A stretch of DNA of 12,352 nucleotides from the NCBI GenBank assembly GCA_002369055.1, contig DFEL01000115.1, positions 1 through 12,352 of the forward strand. Reading direction: 5' to 3'. Below, one piece after another: positions 1 through 6,966 of this stretch. Made by a program: the position numbers and the translations under genes. This stretch comes from Cyanobacteria bacterium UBA3803 (GTDB lineage Bacteria > Cyanobacteriota > Vampirovibrionia > Gastranaerophilales > Gastranaerophilaceae). Position 1 is the stretch's first letter, and each line of letters opens with the position of its first letter. The notes under the pieces were generated by a model. It did no database searches and was not told the DNA's origin. It saw only the letters and a list, made by a program, of their open reading frames with translations.

Positions 1-286
1 AAAATCTATGAATTTAAACAAAAAAGATTATCCCATAGCATACTCTGACAGAGGTAAAATTTATTATCTTGCAGGAGAAAATGAAAAAGCAATAAAAGAA
101 TTTGAACAAGCGTATCTTAAATCAGGAAACGAATATTTCAATTATTTTGCGGCACTTGCCTACGAACAAAAAGGAGATTATTGCAAGGCATACGCTTATT
201 ACAATACTGTACCGCAAAATAAACATTTTCAAATTTCAGAATTACCAATGAAAAAAGAATATGCAAGATTTATGTGTAAAGAGTAA
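1..286 (+). CDS. TPR-repeat protein, 3' part (cut by window edge)
   Basis: The first ATG in the window is at base 8, but the same frame is open back to the window edge and no ribosome binding site can be seen, so this is most likely the C-terminal end of a longer protein. Counted from that ATG, residues about 10-40 (AYSDRGKIYYLAGENEKAIK and on) and 43-70 (YFNYFAALAYEQKGDYCKAY) fit two tetratricopeptide repeats, with the usual G/A/Y helix-packing positions. TPR arrays are protein-interaction scaffolds; the partner and cell location cannot be read here. The last codons form the left arm of the hairpin at 256-300. Confident about TPR, not about the start or role. Confidence 0.7.
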   Translation, partial: KSMNLNKKDYPIAYSDRGKIYYLAGENEKAIKEFEQAYLKSGNEYFNYFAALAYEQKGDYCKAYAYYNTVPQNKHFQISELPMKKEYARFMCKE

Positions 287-300
287 ATCTTGCATATTTT
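256..300. terminator. Bidirectional hairpin terminator between the TPR gene and apt
   Basis: A perfect 14-bp inverted repeat pairs 258-271 (AATATGCAAGATTT) with 285-298, with a 13-base loop; two more weak pairs extend it to 256/300. The left arm lies inside the last codons of the TPR gene and the stop codon is in the loop. On the minus strand the stem is followed by CTTTTTT, a good U-tract, so it probably ends the GT2-apt transcript. On the plus strand the tract is only a short TTTT, so termination of the TPR mRNA is less certain. Confidence 0.7.
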
Positions 301-321
301 GAATAAAGTATATCTTTAAAT

Positions 322-849
322 TTAATATTTCAACATTGATAAAACTTCGCAACCTTCTTGTTGTTCAAGTTTTTCACGTCCGCCAAGTCCGTTTAACTCA
401 ATCCAAAATGCAGTTCCAACAATATTTGCTTTTGCCTGATGAATTAATTTACAAGCAGCACAAGCAGTTCCGCCTGTTGCCAACAAGTCATCCACAATCA
501 AAACATTTGAACCTTCTTCAACAGCGTCTTTATGCATTTCTATCATATCTGTACCATATTCAAGCTCATAAGTTTGTTGATAGGTTTCAGCAGGTAATTT
601 ATGTGGTTTTCTTACAGGAATAAAACCCACATTTAATTTATATGCAAGCGGCATACCAACAATAAAGCCTCTTGATTCCATGCCTGCAACATAGTCGATT
701 TCTTTATCTTTATAATGTTCATACAAAAAATCAACCATTTTTTTCATAGTATCTGCATCTTTTAATGCAGTAGTAATATCTCTAAACAATATTCCTTTTT
801 TTGGAAAATCTTGTATTGCTCTAATTTTTTCTTTAATATCGGTTACCAT
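322..849 (-). CDS. apt: Adenine phosphoribosyltransferase
   Basis: Purine salvage enzyme converting adenine and PRPP to AMP and pyrophosphate in the cytoplasm. The 175 residues match the usual length of the family. Visible signatures are DFPKKGILFRDIT (14-26), the ESRGF adenine-site segment (59-63), the flexible loop RKPHKLPAET (80-89) followed by YELEYGTD, and the PRPP-binding motif VLIVDDLLATGGTA (116-129). The start has a Shine-Dalgarno AGGGG at 856-860, 6 bases upstream. It begins only 15 bases after the stop of the GT2 gene, so the two are probably cotranscribed, with the hairpin at 256-300 as the end of the operon. No missing catalytic part was seen. Confidence 0.97.
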   Translation of the reverse strand: MVTDIKEKIRAIQDFPKKGILFRDITTALKDADTMKKMVDFLYEHYKDKEIDYVAGMESRGFIVGMPLAYKLNVGFIPVRKPHKLPAETYQQTYELEYGTDMIEMHKDAVEEGSNVLIVDDLLATGGTACAACKLIHQAKANIVGTAFWIELNGLGGREKLEQQEGCEVLSMLKY

Positions 850-864
850 TTTTAACCCCTTTTA

Positions 865-2187
865 TTACACATTTGTCATCTCTTTTTCAGCTTCCAAAAC
901 AAGTCCGTGAGTTGTTTTACCCCAATCCATATCTTTTGGTTTAAATAAAATTTTGAGTGCGATATAGAAAGCAACAGGGAACCATATAAACAATATATAT
1001 GCAGAAGTTTCCACTGCTTGTTTTAAGGCCTGCCAGCGGCTCATTTTATTATATTTTCTTAAACTGTATCTTGTTGCTAAACAAAAACAAATACCAATAG
1101 CAACACCAACAATTATTGACGAATATATACCATTTAAAGGCATTTTACCTGTTGCAAACTTGTAAGTTCTAAGTAAAAGTTCCATTGTAAACCATATCGG
1201 CATTAAAAATTCTGATAAATATGCTGTCATATCTAAACTTGCCCTTAATGACATTTTTTTTGATTTCAAAACTTCGCCAAAATGTTCCAAATATCTTCTT
1301 ACACTACCTTCAAACCAACGTCTGCGTTGTCTGTACAAAGGCTTTAAGTATATAATTGCTTCTTCTCTGACAATAGCCTCCGGACAAAATCTAACGTCCC
1401 AACCTTTAATATGCAACCGAGTAGACATATCCAAATCGTCAGTAATTGTATAGTTATTCCAACCCCCAATATCTTTAAGTGCAGCAACTTTTATCAATTC
1501 GCCGTTACCACGTAACTCAACAGCACCTTTAACGGCATCTCTGCCAATTTGAAAGTGAGTATCCAGTGTCATTTCATTATCTTGACATCTTGTCAAAAAA
1601 TTATACTCACGGTTTGAAACAACTTTTCTTGCTTGAACAGCACCTACATCTTCCGGTTCAAGATTTGGTACCAATTTATTTAAAAAATCTGAATCAACTC
1701 TTGCATCAGCATCAAAAACTAAAACTGCTTCACCATGAGCAAATTGCATTGCATCATTTAATACTGCTGATTTACCCGGAAATGCATCTTTTGGTCTGAT
1801 AAAAGCCTTAACGTTAGAGTGTTTTTGCTCCAATTCATGCATAACTTCCGCTGTATTATCTTCACTTCTGTCATCAATGATAATTAATTCATAATTCGGA
1901 TAATCAAGTTGCAATATATTTTCAACGGTATCTGCAATAACAGCAGCCTCATTATGTGCTGGAATCATTATTGTCACAAAAGGTTTGTAATTTTCGTTAA
2001 TGACTTTCGGATTTTTTTTGAGTTTACGTTTTTGATGTTTATCTGCAAGTACCATATATATTGAGTATATAAACATTGCACCTACAAGTGTTACCAGCCC
2101 CCAAATAGTATTAAAGTGATATTGGTATACATACAAAAGCACTGCCAATCCAACAAATAATATGAATAATGTTATTCTATCCTTCAT
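865..2187 (-). CDS. Membrane GT2 glycosyltransferase (PgaC/IcaA-like)
   Basis: Processive-type family 2 glycosyltransferase of 440 residues. Two N-terminal membrane helices (about 5-23 and 29-48) precede a cytosolic GT-A domain. That domain starts with VTIMIPAHNEAAVI (71-84) and carries the nucleotide-sugar Asp of IIIDDRSEDN, DADARVD with the metal-binding DxD (159-161), TDDLD with the catalytic base (249-253), and the acceptor-site Q287-RRRW291 motif. C-terminal helices (about 322-340, 353-371, 394-414) and DWGKTTHG at 421-428 follow, as in poly-beta-1,6-GlcNAc synthases and related hyaluronan/cellulose-type enzymes. It likely makes or exports a surface polysaccharide; the sugar cannot be told from sequence. 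No PgaA/B/D homologue lies nearby. The start has only a weak GGA, but an extended -10 promoter sits upstream at 2234-2242. Confidence 0.88.
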   Translation of the reverse strand: MKDRITLFILFVGLAVLLYVYQYHFNTIWGLVTLVGAMFIYSIYMVLADKHQKRKLKKNPKVINENYKPFVTIMIPAHNEAAVIADTVENILQLDYPNYELIIIDDRSEDNTAEVMHELEQKHSNVKAFIRPKDAFPGKSAVLNDAMQFAHGEAVLVFDADARVDSDFLNKLVPNLEPEDVGAVQARKVVSNREYNFLTRCQDNEMTLDTHFQIGRDAVKGAVELRGNGELIKVAALKDIGGWNNYTITDDLDMSTRLHIKGWDVRFCPEAIVREEAIIYLKPLYRQRRRWFEGSVRRYLEHFGEVLKSKKMSLRASLDMTAYLSEFLMPIWFTMELLLRTYKFATGKMPLNGIYSSIIVGVAIGICFCLATRYSLRKYNKMSRWQALKQAVETSAYILFIWFPVAFYIALKILFKPKDMDWGKTTHGLVLEAEKEMTNV

Positions 2188-2233
2188 GCTAATTCCAATA
2201 TCTCTGTAACCGAGAAAAAATCCTCACTCGATA

Positions 2234-2242
2234 ATTATATCA
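2234..2242 (-). promoter_or_regulatory. Extended -10 promoter of the GT2-apt operon
   Basis: On the minus strand the sequence reads TGA-TATAAT, a consensus -10 with the TGn extension, placing the start point near 2227 and giving a leader of about 40 bases. No good -35 is present (TTAAGG at 18-base spacing is the nearest). It lies in the roughly 140-base divergent region 2188-2328, which holds nothing else recognisable apart from the gatD promoter. Confidence 0.5.
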
Positions 2243-2311
2243 AAAATAATAAACATGCCTTAAAAATTTATATGTAATATTAAGTTTTATTTATTGCCCA
2301 CAAGGATAATT

Positions 2312-2317
2312 TATAAT
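2312..2317 (+). promoter_or_regulatory. Probable -10 box for gatD
   Basis: A perfect TATAAT ends 11 bases before the gatD ATG, so the 5' leader would be only about 5 bases. There is no usable Shine-Dalgarno (GAG lies only 2 bases from the ATG), consistent with a leaderless or near-leaderless mRNA. No convincing -35 is seen, and AT-rich DNA makes chance matches common. Confidence 0.4.
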
Positions 2318-2328
2318 AAACTAGAGAT

Positions 2329-3060
2329 ATGGAAGAAAATTTAGAACTTAGCTTTGCACATATATATCCGAAATTATTGAACCTATACGGAGATATAGGT
2401 AATGTTTTGACACTAAAAAAACGCTGCGAATGGAGAGGGATAAAATTTATTGCCGAAGAAATAAACATTGGCGATACATTTAAACCTCATGACATATATT
2501 TTATCGGTGGAGGTCAAGACAGACAGCAAGTTGATGTTGCTGTTGAACTTCAGAAGAATAAAGCATTCTTAACGGAGGAAAGAGATAACAATGCGGTATT
2601 TTTATCAATTTGCGGCGGATACCAATTATTAGGTCATTATTACAAAGCACAAGACGGCTCAGAATTAAAAGGAATAAGTTTGCTGGATGCATATACTCTT
2701 GCCGGCAATAAAAGATTTATAGGTAATGTTACCGCTGAAATTGATTTTCTTAAACCAAATACTCTCGTAGGATTTGAAAATCACAGTGGTTTAACTTATT
2801 TACAAGGTGACACTAAACCAATTTCAAAAATTATTGTCGGAAACGGAAATAACGGTCAAGATAAAACAGAAGGTGCCAGATATAAAAATATCTTTGGAAC
2901 ATACTTACATGGTTCGTTTTTGCCTAAAAATCCCCATTTTGCAGATTATCTAATCTCATTGGCACTGGAAAAAAAATATGGAAGAAAAATAGATTTAGCA
3001 CAACTTAATGACGAAATAGAAATAAATACACATGAAAATTTAGTTAATAAACCTTATTAA
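2329..3060 (+). CDS. gatD: GatD-type glutamine amidotransferase (lipid II isoglutaminyl synthase subunit)
   Basis: Class I glutamine amidotransferase of the CobB/CobQ-like GatD family. With its partner MurT, GatD supplies ammonia that amidates the D-glutamate alpha-carboxyl of lipid II. Residues 17-30 (LNLYGDIGNVLTLK) and IGGGQDRQQVD (59-69) are GatD signatures. The nucleophile is C95 in SICGGYQLLG, the catalytic histidine H194 in GTYLHGS, and R129 fits the glutamine-binding arginine of the Staphylococcus enzyme. GFENHSG (148-154) is also typical. The length of 243 residues is normal. MurT is normally next door but is absent from this window: upstream is the divergent GT2 and downstream a membrane protein. 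A cobyric-acid-type role is less likely given the short length and the GatD-specific motifs. Confidence 0.9.
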   Translation: MEENLELSFAHIYPKLLNLYGDIGNVLTLKKRCEWRGIKFIAEEINIGDTFKPHDIYFIGGGQDRQQVDVAVELQKNKAFLTEERDNNAVFLSICGGYQLLGHYYKAQDGSELKGISLLDAYTLAGNKRFIGNVTAEIDFLKPNTLVGFENHSGLTYLQGDTKPISKIIVGNGNNGQDKTEGARYKNIFGTYLHGSFLPKNPHFADYLISLALEKKYGRKIDLAQLNDEIEINTHENLVNKPY

Positions 3061-3083
3061 ATATAGCCTTATACAGATAAATG

Positions 3084-3092
3084 TGTTAGAAT
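3084..3092 (+). promoter_or_regulatory. Extended -10 box 6 bases before the UPF0104 gene
   Basis: TGT-TAGAAT fits an extended -10 element. Only 6 bases (TTCCTT) separate it from the ATG at 3099, so transcription would start at or within a base of the start codon. No Shine-Dalgarno precedes this ATG. Read-through from gatD, 38 bases upstream, is also possible because no terminator is visible between them. Confidence 0.45.
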
Positions 3093-3098
3093 TTCCTT

Positions 3099-4103
3099 AT
3101 GAACCAAAAAAAGATTTTGACAATATCCGTAACCATATTATTTGTGGTGTTTTTAGTTTATATTTTCCGTGATATAAGTGCTGCGGAATTTTTAAACGCT
3201 TTTAAAATGTTCAGTTTTAAATACATATTTTGGATAGTAGCACTTTATTATTTTACAATGTATTTAAGAGGTATTCGCTGGAAGGCTCTTTTGATGGATA
3301 ATCCAAAATATTCAAATTGGCATTTGGGAGCAGTTTTTATTGTTGGAAGCATGCTTAACAGTTTTTTACCCGCAAGAGCAGGTGATATTTATAGAGCATA
3401 TTATTTAGGCGAAAATAAAAACGAAAAAAAAATGAAAGTATTTGGTTCGATAATTTTAGAAAGAACTTTAGACGGTATAAGCGTATTTTTCATTTTATTG
3501 TTTGCGGTACTTGTTTATTGCAAAAACAACCCTGTTATACTAAGTTCAATATACTTTTTTGGATTTGTTTTTATTGGAAGTATGATAGCATTCTATCTAA
3601 TTTTTAAGTTTAATAAAATTGATTTTGTTTGCAAAAAAATTGAATTACTTTTAAATAAAATTAAATTAGAAAAATTAAGCAAAATCGTCGAAAGTTTAAA
3701 TAGACATGCAAATTCATTTATGGAAGGATTTGAAGTTTTAGACAGCGTAAAGTTATCGCTAAAAGCAGTTATATCAAGTGCTGCAATTTGGGGAATTGAA
3801 TGTTATGTTGCATATTTAATCATTGCAAGCTTTAATCTGTCGTTGCCATTTTCGGCATCGCTTTTTGTAATAAGCCTAATATCATTTTCAGCAATGTTAC
3901 CGTCTTCATCAATATTTTTTGGACCGTATCAAGCAGCGTACTTAATTGCACTTGGAATATATGGTGTTAAAAAATCGTCAATACTTGCTGTTTCTTTGGT
4001 TCATCCTATAATGTTAATTATATTACTAACAGTTGTAGGATTATATTATTTGTATAAATTTAATTTTTCATTAGATAAAATAAAGGAAGAAAGAAATGTT
4101 TAA
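3099..4103 (+). CDS. Lysylphosphatidylglycerol-synthase-TM / UPF0104-type membrane protein
   Basis: Integral membrane protein of 334 residues with about 8 hydrophobic segments (approximately 5-24, 40-57, 78-94, 123-139, 147-169, 223-246, 250-269, 297-321). It shows the family signatures NSFLPARAGDIYRAYYLG (about 87-104) and ERTLDG (about 121-126), as in the transmembrane half of MprF and in AglD/UPF0104 proteins. MprF's membrane half flips lysyl-PG; stand-alone members are usually assigned flippase-like or lipid-linked glycan roles without proof. There is no C-terminal aminoacyl-transferase domain, so lysyl-PG synthesis is not implied. The last 8 bases overlap the pilin-like gene, which suggests translational coupling. 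Good confidence in family, low in substrate. Confidence 0.85.
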   Translation: MNQKKILTISVTILFVVFLVYIFRDISAAEFLNAFKMFSFKYIFWIVALYYFTMYLRGIRWKALLMDNPKYSNWHLGAVFIVGSMLNSFLPARAGDIYRAYYLGENKNEKKMKVFGSIILERTLDGISVFFILLFAVLVYCKNNPVILSSIYFFGFVFIGSMIAFYLIFKFNKIDFVCKKIELLLNKIKLEKLSKIVESLNRHANSFMEGFEVLDSVKLSLKAVISSAAIWGIECYVAYLIIASFNLSLPFSASLFVISLISFSAMLPSSSIFFGPYQAAYLIALGIYGVKKSSILAVSLVHPIMLIILLTVVGLYYLYKFNFSLDKIKEERNV

Positions 4104-4701
4104 AAAAGCGTTTACATTATCAGAAGTATTGGTTGTTGTAGGTATAATCGGTGTAGTTGCCGTACTTACCTTGCCGACAGTAATAAATAGTGCTGACAGA
4201 AACAAAAACATAACTCAACTAAGAAAAGTTCAAAATGAACTGCAAGCAGCATTTAGCCAAGCCATTACAAAATATGGTGATTCTGAAGATTGGGGTGCAT
4301 ACGGTGCACAATATCCAAACAGAATATTTGAGTTTTTAGATATAAAACGCTGTGGTATAACTTTTCCTTCCACAAATTATGACAGTAATATTGCATCATA
4401 TCCGAAATGTGAATTAAAAGACGGAACACTTGTTGCATCTACCGGAAACGCAATATTAGTAGCACTGGACGGAATAAACGGTAATATTTCCGGAGAATCA
4501 GTATTTGGTTTTGATATATATAATAATTCAGGTGAAATTAGACCATTTGGTTATGGTTCTGACAGAAACGCATCTACTAACGCTATTAATTTAGGTAGTG
4601 ATATGATTTTTGCAACAAACTGGGCGATTGCAAACGGTAATATGGATTACTTAGACTGTGCAGCATCTTTAAATTGGGAAACTAAATTAACCTGCAAGTA
4701 A
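4096..4701 (+). CDS. Type IV pilin-like / pseudopilin protein
   Basis: A 201-residue protein with a class III prepilin leader: a short basic MFKKA, then FTLSEVLVVVGIIGVVAVL. Predicted cleavage is between A5 and F6, putting the conserved glutamate (E10) at +5; Ala at -1 replaces the more usual Gly. The hydrophobic helix (6-30) is followed by an amphipathic stretch and a globular part with four cysteines (C86, C105, C188, C200), which may pair as disulfides outside the cell. The ALDGINGN...FGFDIY segment (123-142) resembles the loop region of many T2SS/T4P minor pilins. Shine-Dalgarno AAGGAAG at 4083-4089 lies inside the upstream gene. This protein style is frequent and multi-copy in Gastranaerophilales-type genomes (recollection). 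No assembly genes are nearby. Confidence 0.88.
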   Translation: MFKKAFTLSEVLVVVGIIGVVAVLTLPTVINSADRNKNITQLRKVQNELQAAFSQAITKYGDSEDWGAYGAQYPNRIFEFLDIKRCGITFPSTNYDSNIASYPKCELKDGTLVASTGNAILVALDGINGNISGESVFGFDIYNNSGEIRPFGYGSDRNASTNAINLGSDMIFATNWAIANGNMDYLDCAASLNWETKLTCK

Positions 4702-5625
4702 ATCCAAAATATTTTTCACACAAGTTTTTGAATTTAAGTGCTTTGATACTGTTTCATAGCACTTATTTGTTGTGTACTCATAGGCCTTTTCATTATCAAG
4801 ATAATAATTTATCTTATCAACCAAATCTTGAATATTTATGTAAAACGGTAAATCACCTTTAAACAAATTTATTTCTTCTCTAAAATCACTTATCATAAGA
4901 GTTTTACAAGCAATAGTTTGAACAGTTCTATAATTCAAAGATGAAATACCCTGTGAGTTCATATTAAATACTATTTTAGCCTTATTTAGTGCTAAAGCCA
5001 TATCTTTTTCATTATCTATAAACCCTTTATAGCATTTTTTTATTAAATCTTTTTCATCAGTTCTTGTCAAAGCATCGTTATAATGCTTTTCTATTGCATA
5101 CCAAGCAAATTTTAAATTTGGAAAATATTGCATTAATTCAATAAAAAAATTTAGCCTGAAATCAGTATCTAATCTGCCTGCAAACATTATGTCATATTCT
5201 TTTTGAAGATTCATATATTTATAAATATCTGTATTTACAAAATGTGGAAAGTAATGCAAATTTTTTATGTCAGAATTTTCCGTTAAAATTCTATCCCAAT
5301 AAAAAGTATAATTATCCTCCGAATTTAAATAAGGTAAATATTTATCCCAATCATCACCTACACCTGAAGCCTTACTTTCTATTACATCGGAAAAATAATT
5401 TATTGTTGGAAAATTAAGGCTATTATCAACTTTAAGCCTTAGCCCCGAAAAATCATATCCTACAATATAATCATAAGTTTTATCTTTTATAAAATTTAAA
5501 AAATTATTTTGTTTTAATTCGTCAAATATTTCGACAGCATGACCATTTTGGACAAATCCGTCAAAAATACTTGAAATTGTTAAACGTCCGCCTATTGAGT
5601 GAGGTAATATTCCTAAAATATTCAT
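4687..5625 (-). CDS. GT-B fold glycosyltransferase (CgeB / group 1-like)
   Basis: Cytosolic 312-residue protein with two Rossmann-like halves. The N-terminal half opens NILGILPHSIGGRLTIS (2-18) with the glycine-rich loop. The second half starts at YDIMFAGRLD (144-153) and contains NMNSQGISSLNYRTVQTIAC (221-240) and LMISDFREE (243-251). Those two stretches correspond to the nucleotide-sugar-binding region of CgeB-like and group 1 glycosyltransferases. No signal peptide or membrane helix is seen. The sugar donor and acceptor are unknown; the nearby GT2 and UPF0104 genes make an envelope glycan plausible, by context only. It starts at the fixC divergent region with no Shine-Dalgarno, and its last 15 bases overlap the convergent pilin-like gene. 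Confidence 0.8.
   Translation of the reverse strand: MNILGILPHSIGGRLTISSIFDGFVQNGHAVEIFDELKQNNFLNFIKDKTYDYIVGYDFSGLRLKVDNSLNFPTINYFSDVIESKASGVGDDWDKYLPYLNSEDNYTFYWDRILTENSDIKNLHYFPHFVNTDIYKYMNLQKEYDIMFAGRLDTDFRLNFFIELMQYFPNLKFAWYAIEKHYNDALTRTDEKDLIKKCYKGFIDNEKDMALALNKAKIVFNMNSQGISSLNYRTVQTIACKTLMISDFREEINLFKGDLPFYINIQDLVDKINYYLDNEKAYEYTTNKCYETVSKHLNSKTCVKNILDLLAG
4735..4772 (+). terminator. Possible terminator of the gatD-UPF0104-pilin transcript inside the antisense gene
   Basis: TAAGTGCT (4735-4742) pairs perfectly with AGCACTTA (4758-4765) across a 15-base loop and is followed by TTTGTTG. It lies 34 bases past the pilin stop, inside the coding end of the convergent glycosyltransferase. 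The stem is short and the U-tract interrupted, so this is tentative; it is the only candidate terminator seen for the plus-strand transcript. Confidence 0.3.
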
Positions 5626-5631
5626 AAATTA

Positions 5632-5640
5632 ATTAAAGCA
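5632..5640 (-). promoter_or_regulatory. Extended -10 box 6 bases before the GT-B gene
   Basis: The minus strand reads TGC-TTTAAT, then six bases (TAATTT) and the ATG at 5625. The predicted start point would coincide with the start codon, and there is no Shine-Dalgarno. No clear -35 is found. Confidence 0.4.
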
Positions 5641-5651
5641 CAAAATCTTTT

Positions 5652-5664
5652 TATAATGTATAAT
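5652..5664 (+). promoter_or_regulatory. Tandem TATAAT boxes at the start of fixC
   Basis: Two perfect TATAAT hexamers (5652-5657 and 5659-5664) stand one base apart. The second ends 6 bases before the ATG at 5671, which again predicts a leaderless mRNA. An upstream in-frame ATG (5656-5658) falls inside the first box and would rarely be transcribed from the second. No strong -35 is present. Confidence 0.5.
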
Positions 5665-5670
5665 ATTTTT

Positions 5671-6966
5671 ATGGAAAATAAAACTCAAGTTATAGTTGTA
5701 GGTGGTGGTATAGCAGGAATATCTGCTGCGATTACTGTTGCAAGAGCAGGTAAAGAGGTTGTTTTAATTGAACGTGGAAGCTTTTGCGGAAGCAAAAATG
5801 TTTTTGGCGGAGCAATATATACTCGTGCAGTAAAAGAACTTTTCCCTGATTTTGAAAAATCAGCACCACTGGAAAGAAACAATATAAAACATCAATACAT
5901 GCTTTTAACTCAAACAGATGCGACTACAATATCTCATTTAAAAAAAGAAAACAAGTCTAACAGTTACACGGTTATAAGAGGAAAATTTGACCGTTGGCTT
6001 GCAGAACAAGCTAAACGAGAAGGTGTAACCATTGTTACCGAAACTGTTGTTGAAGATTTAATTATAGAAGATAAAAAAATTGTTGGTATAAAAACAGAAT
6101 TAGAAGATTATTACGCAGACATTGTAATCCTTGCAGACGGTGTAAATTCACTCCTTGCGAAAAAAATAGGTTTAAGGAAAGATTTAAAACCGCAAGATGT
6201 CGCATTAGGTGTAAAAGAAGTTATAAAAATCAGTGAAGAAAAAATTAATGAACGATTTAATATTAATACTGATGAAGGCTGTATTACTGAAATAGTAGGC
6301 TATCCAATGAACGAAATGCTCGGACTTGGGTATATATATACAAATAAAAATTCAGTAACAATAGGGTTGGGTGTTGCTTTGGATGAATTATCCGAAAAAC
6401 AATTAAAACCTTATGAGCTTTTAGATAAGTTAAAAACTCACCCTTCAATTGAAGAATTAATTAAAGATGGTGAATTAATTGAATATTCAGCACATTTAAT
6501 TCCTGAAGGCGGATACAATAAAATTCCAAAATTATATGATAACGGAGTTATGGTTATTGGTGACGCTGCAATGCTTGTAAATAATTTGCACTGGGAAGGC
6601 ACAAATTTGGCAATGCTAAGTGGTAAATACGCAGGAGAAACAGCAGTTGAAGCATTGAATAAAAATGATTTTTCAACTGACTGTTTAAAAGCATACAAGC
6701 AAAAACTTGAAGACTCATTTATAATGAAGGATTTACGCAGTTATAAAAATTTAATGCCATCAATGCACAAACGTAGAAAATCATTTACAGGGTATTATAT
6801 TGAAAAAATTAATTCTTTCTTTGAAATGTTTACATCTGTTGACGGCATAGTAAAGAGAAATAAGTTTAGAAACTTTATAAAAACTATTTTTACAGACAGA
6901 AAAATTTCTGAACTTGTAAAAGATGGAATAACAGGAATAAAGTTACTTTGGGAGATTTTGAAATGA
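5671..6966 (+). CDS. fixC: FixC-type flavoprotein (electron-transfer-flavoprotein:quinone oxidoreductase family)
   Basis: FAD-dependent oxidoreductase of 431 residues. In FixABCX complexes FixC takes electrons from the FixAB flavoprotein and works with FixX; in characterised systems the complex oxidises NADH while reducing ferredoxin or flavodoxin and quinone. The FAD site begins VIVVGGGIAGISAAI (7-21) and ends in VERG/IERG type sequence; FGGAIYTRAVKELFP is the FixC-type segment following SKNV. The second FAD motif is VIGDAAMLVNNLHWEGTNLA (about 295-314). I chose ATG 5671 over ATG 5656 because the latter lies within a TATAAT box and the family motif starts close to 5671. The stop overlaps the fixX start as ATGA. 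FixA and FixB are not in the window. Confidence 0.88.
   Translation: MENKTQVIVVGGGIAGISAAITVARAGKEVVLIERGSFCGSKNVFGGAIYTRAVKELFPDFEKSAPLERNNIKHQYMLLTQTDATTISHLKKENKSNSYTVIRGKFDRWLAEQAKREGVTIVTETVVEDLIIEDKKIVGIKTELEDYYADIVILADGVNSLLAKKIGLRKDLKPQDVALGVKEVIKISEEKINERFNINTDEGCITEIVGYPMNEMLGLGYIYTNKNSVTIGLGVALDELSEKQLKPYELLDKLKTHPSIEELIKDGELIEYSAHLIPEGGYNKIPKLYDNGVMVIGDAAMLVNNLHWEGTNLAMLSGKYAGETAVEALNKNDFSTDCLKAYKQKLEDSFIMKDLRSYKNLMPSMHKRRKSFTGYYIEKINSFFEMFTSVDGIVKRNKFRNFIKTIFTDRKISELVKDGITGIKLLWEILK
6950..6954 (+). promoter_or_regulatory. fixX: Ribosome binding site that decides the fixX start
   Basis: GGGAG lies 8 bases before the ATG at 6963. This supports 6963 over the in-frame TTG at 6948, which would sit across the binding site itself and extend the protein by five residues unlike FixX N-termini. 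Confidence 0.7.

Noticed and set aside
336..623. Open frame of 95 codons on the plus strand
   Set aside because: It is antisense to apt, with Leu/Gln/His-rich composition typical of a shadow frame and no ribosome site.
1582..1597. TTGACA-TCT-TGTCAA inverted repeat
   Set aside because: It lies within GT2 coding sequence with no nearby start and is best explained by codon content.
1566..1799. Open frame of 77 codons on the plus strand
   Set aside because: Antisense to the catalytic region of the GT2 gene; His/Leu-rich low-quality protein.
2280..2692. Two minus-strand open frames (2280-2468 and 2501-2692)
   Set aside because: Both are antisense to gatD and have no domain or start signal.
5656..5670. 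Upstream ATG that would add five residues (MYNIF) to FixC
   Set aside because: The codon overlaps a TATAAT box and is just ahead of a second one; no ribosome site precedes it. ATG 5671 fits better.
6948..6962. TTG start that would add five residues to FixX
   Set aside because: It overlaps the ribosome binding site for ATG 6963, which forms the usual ATGA overlap with fixC.
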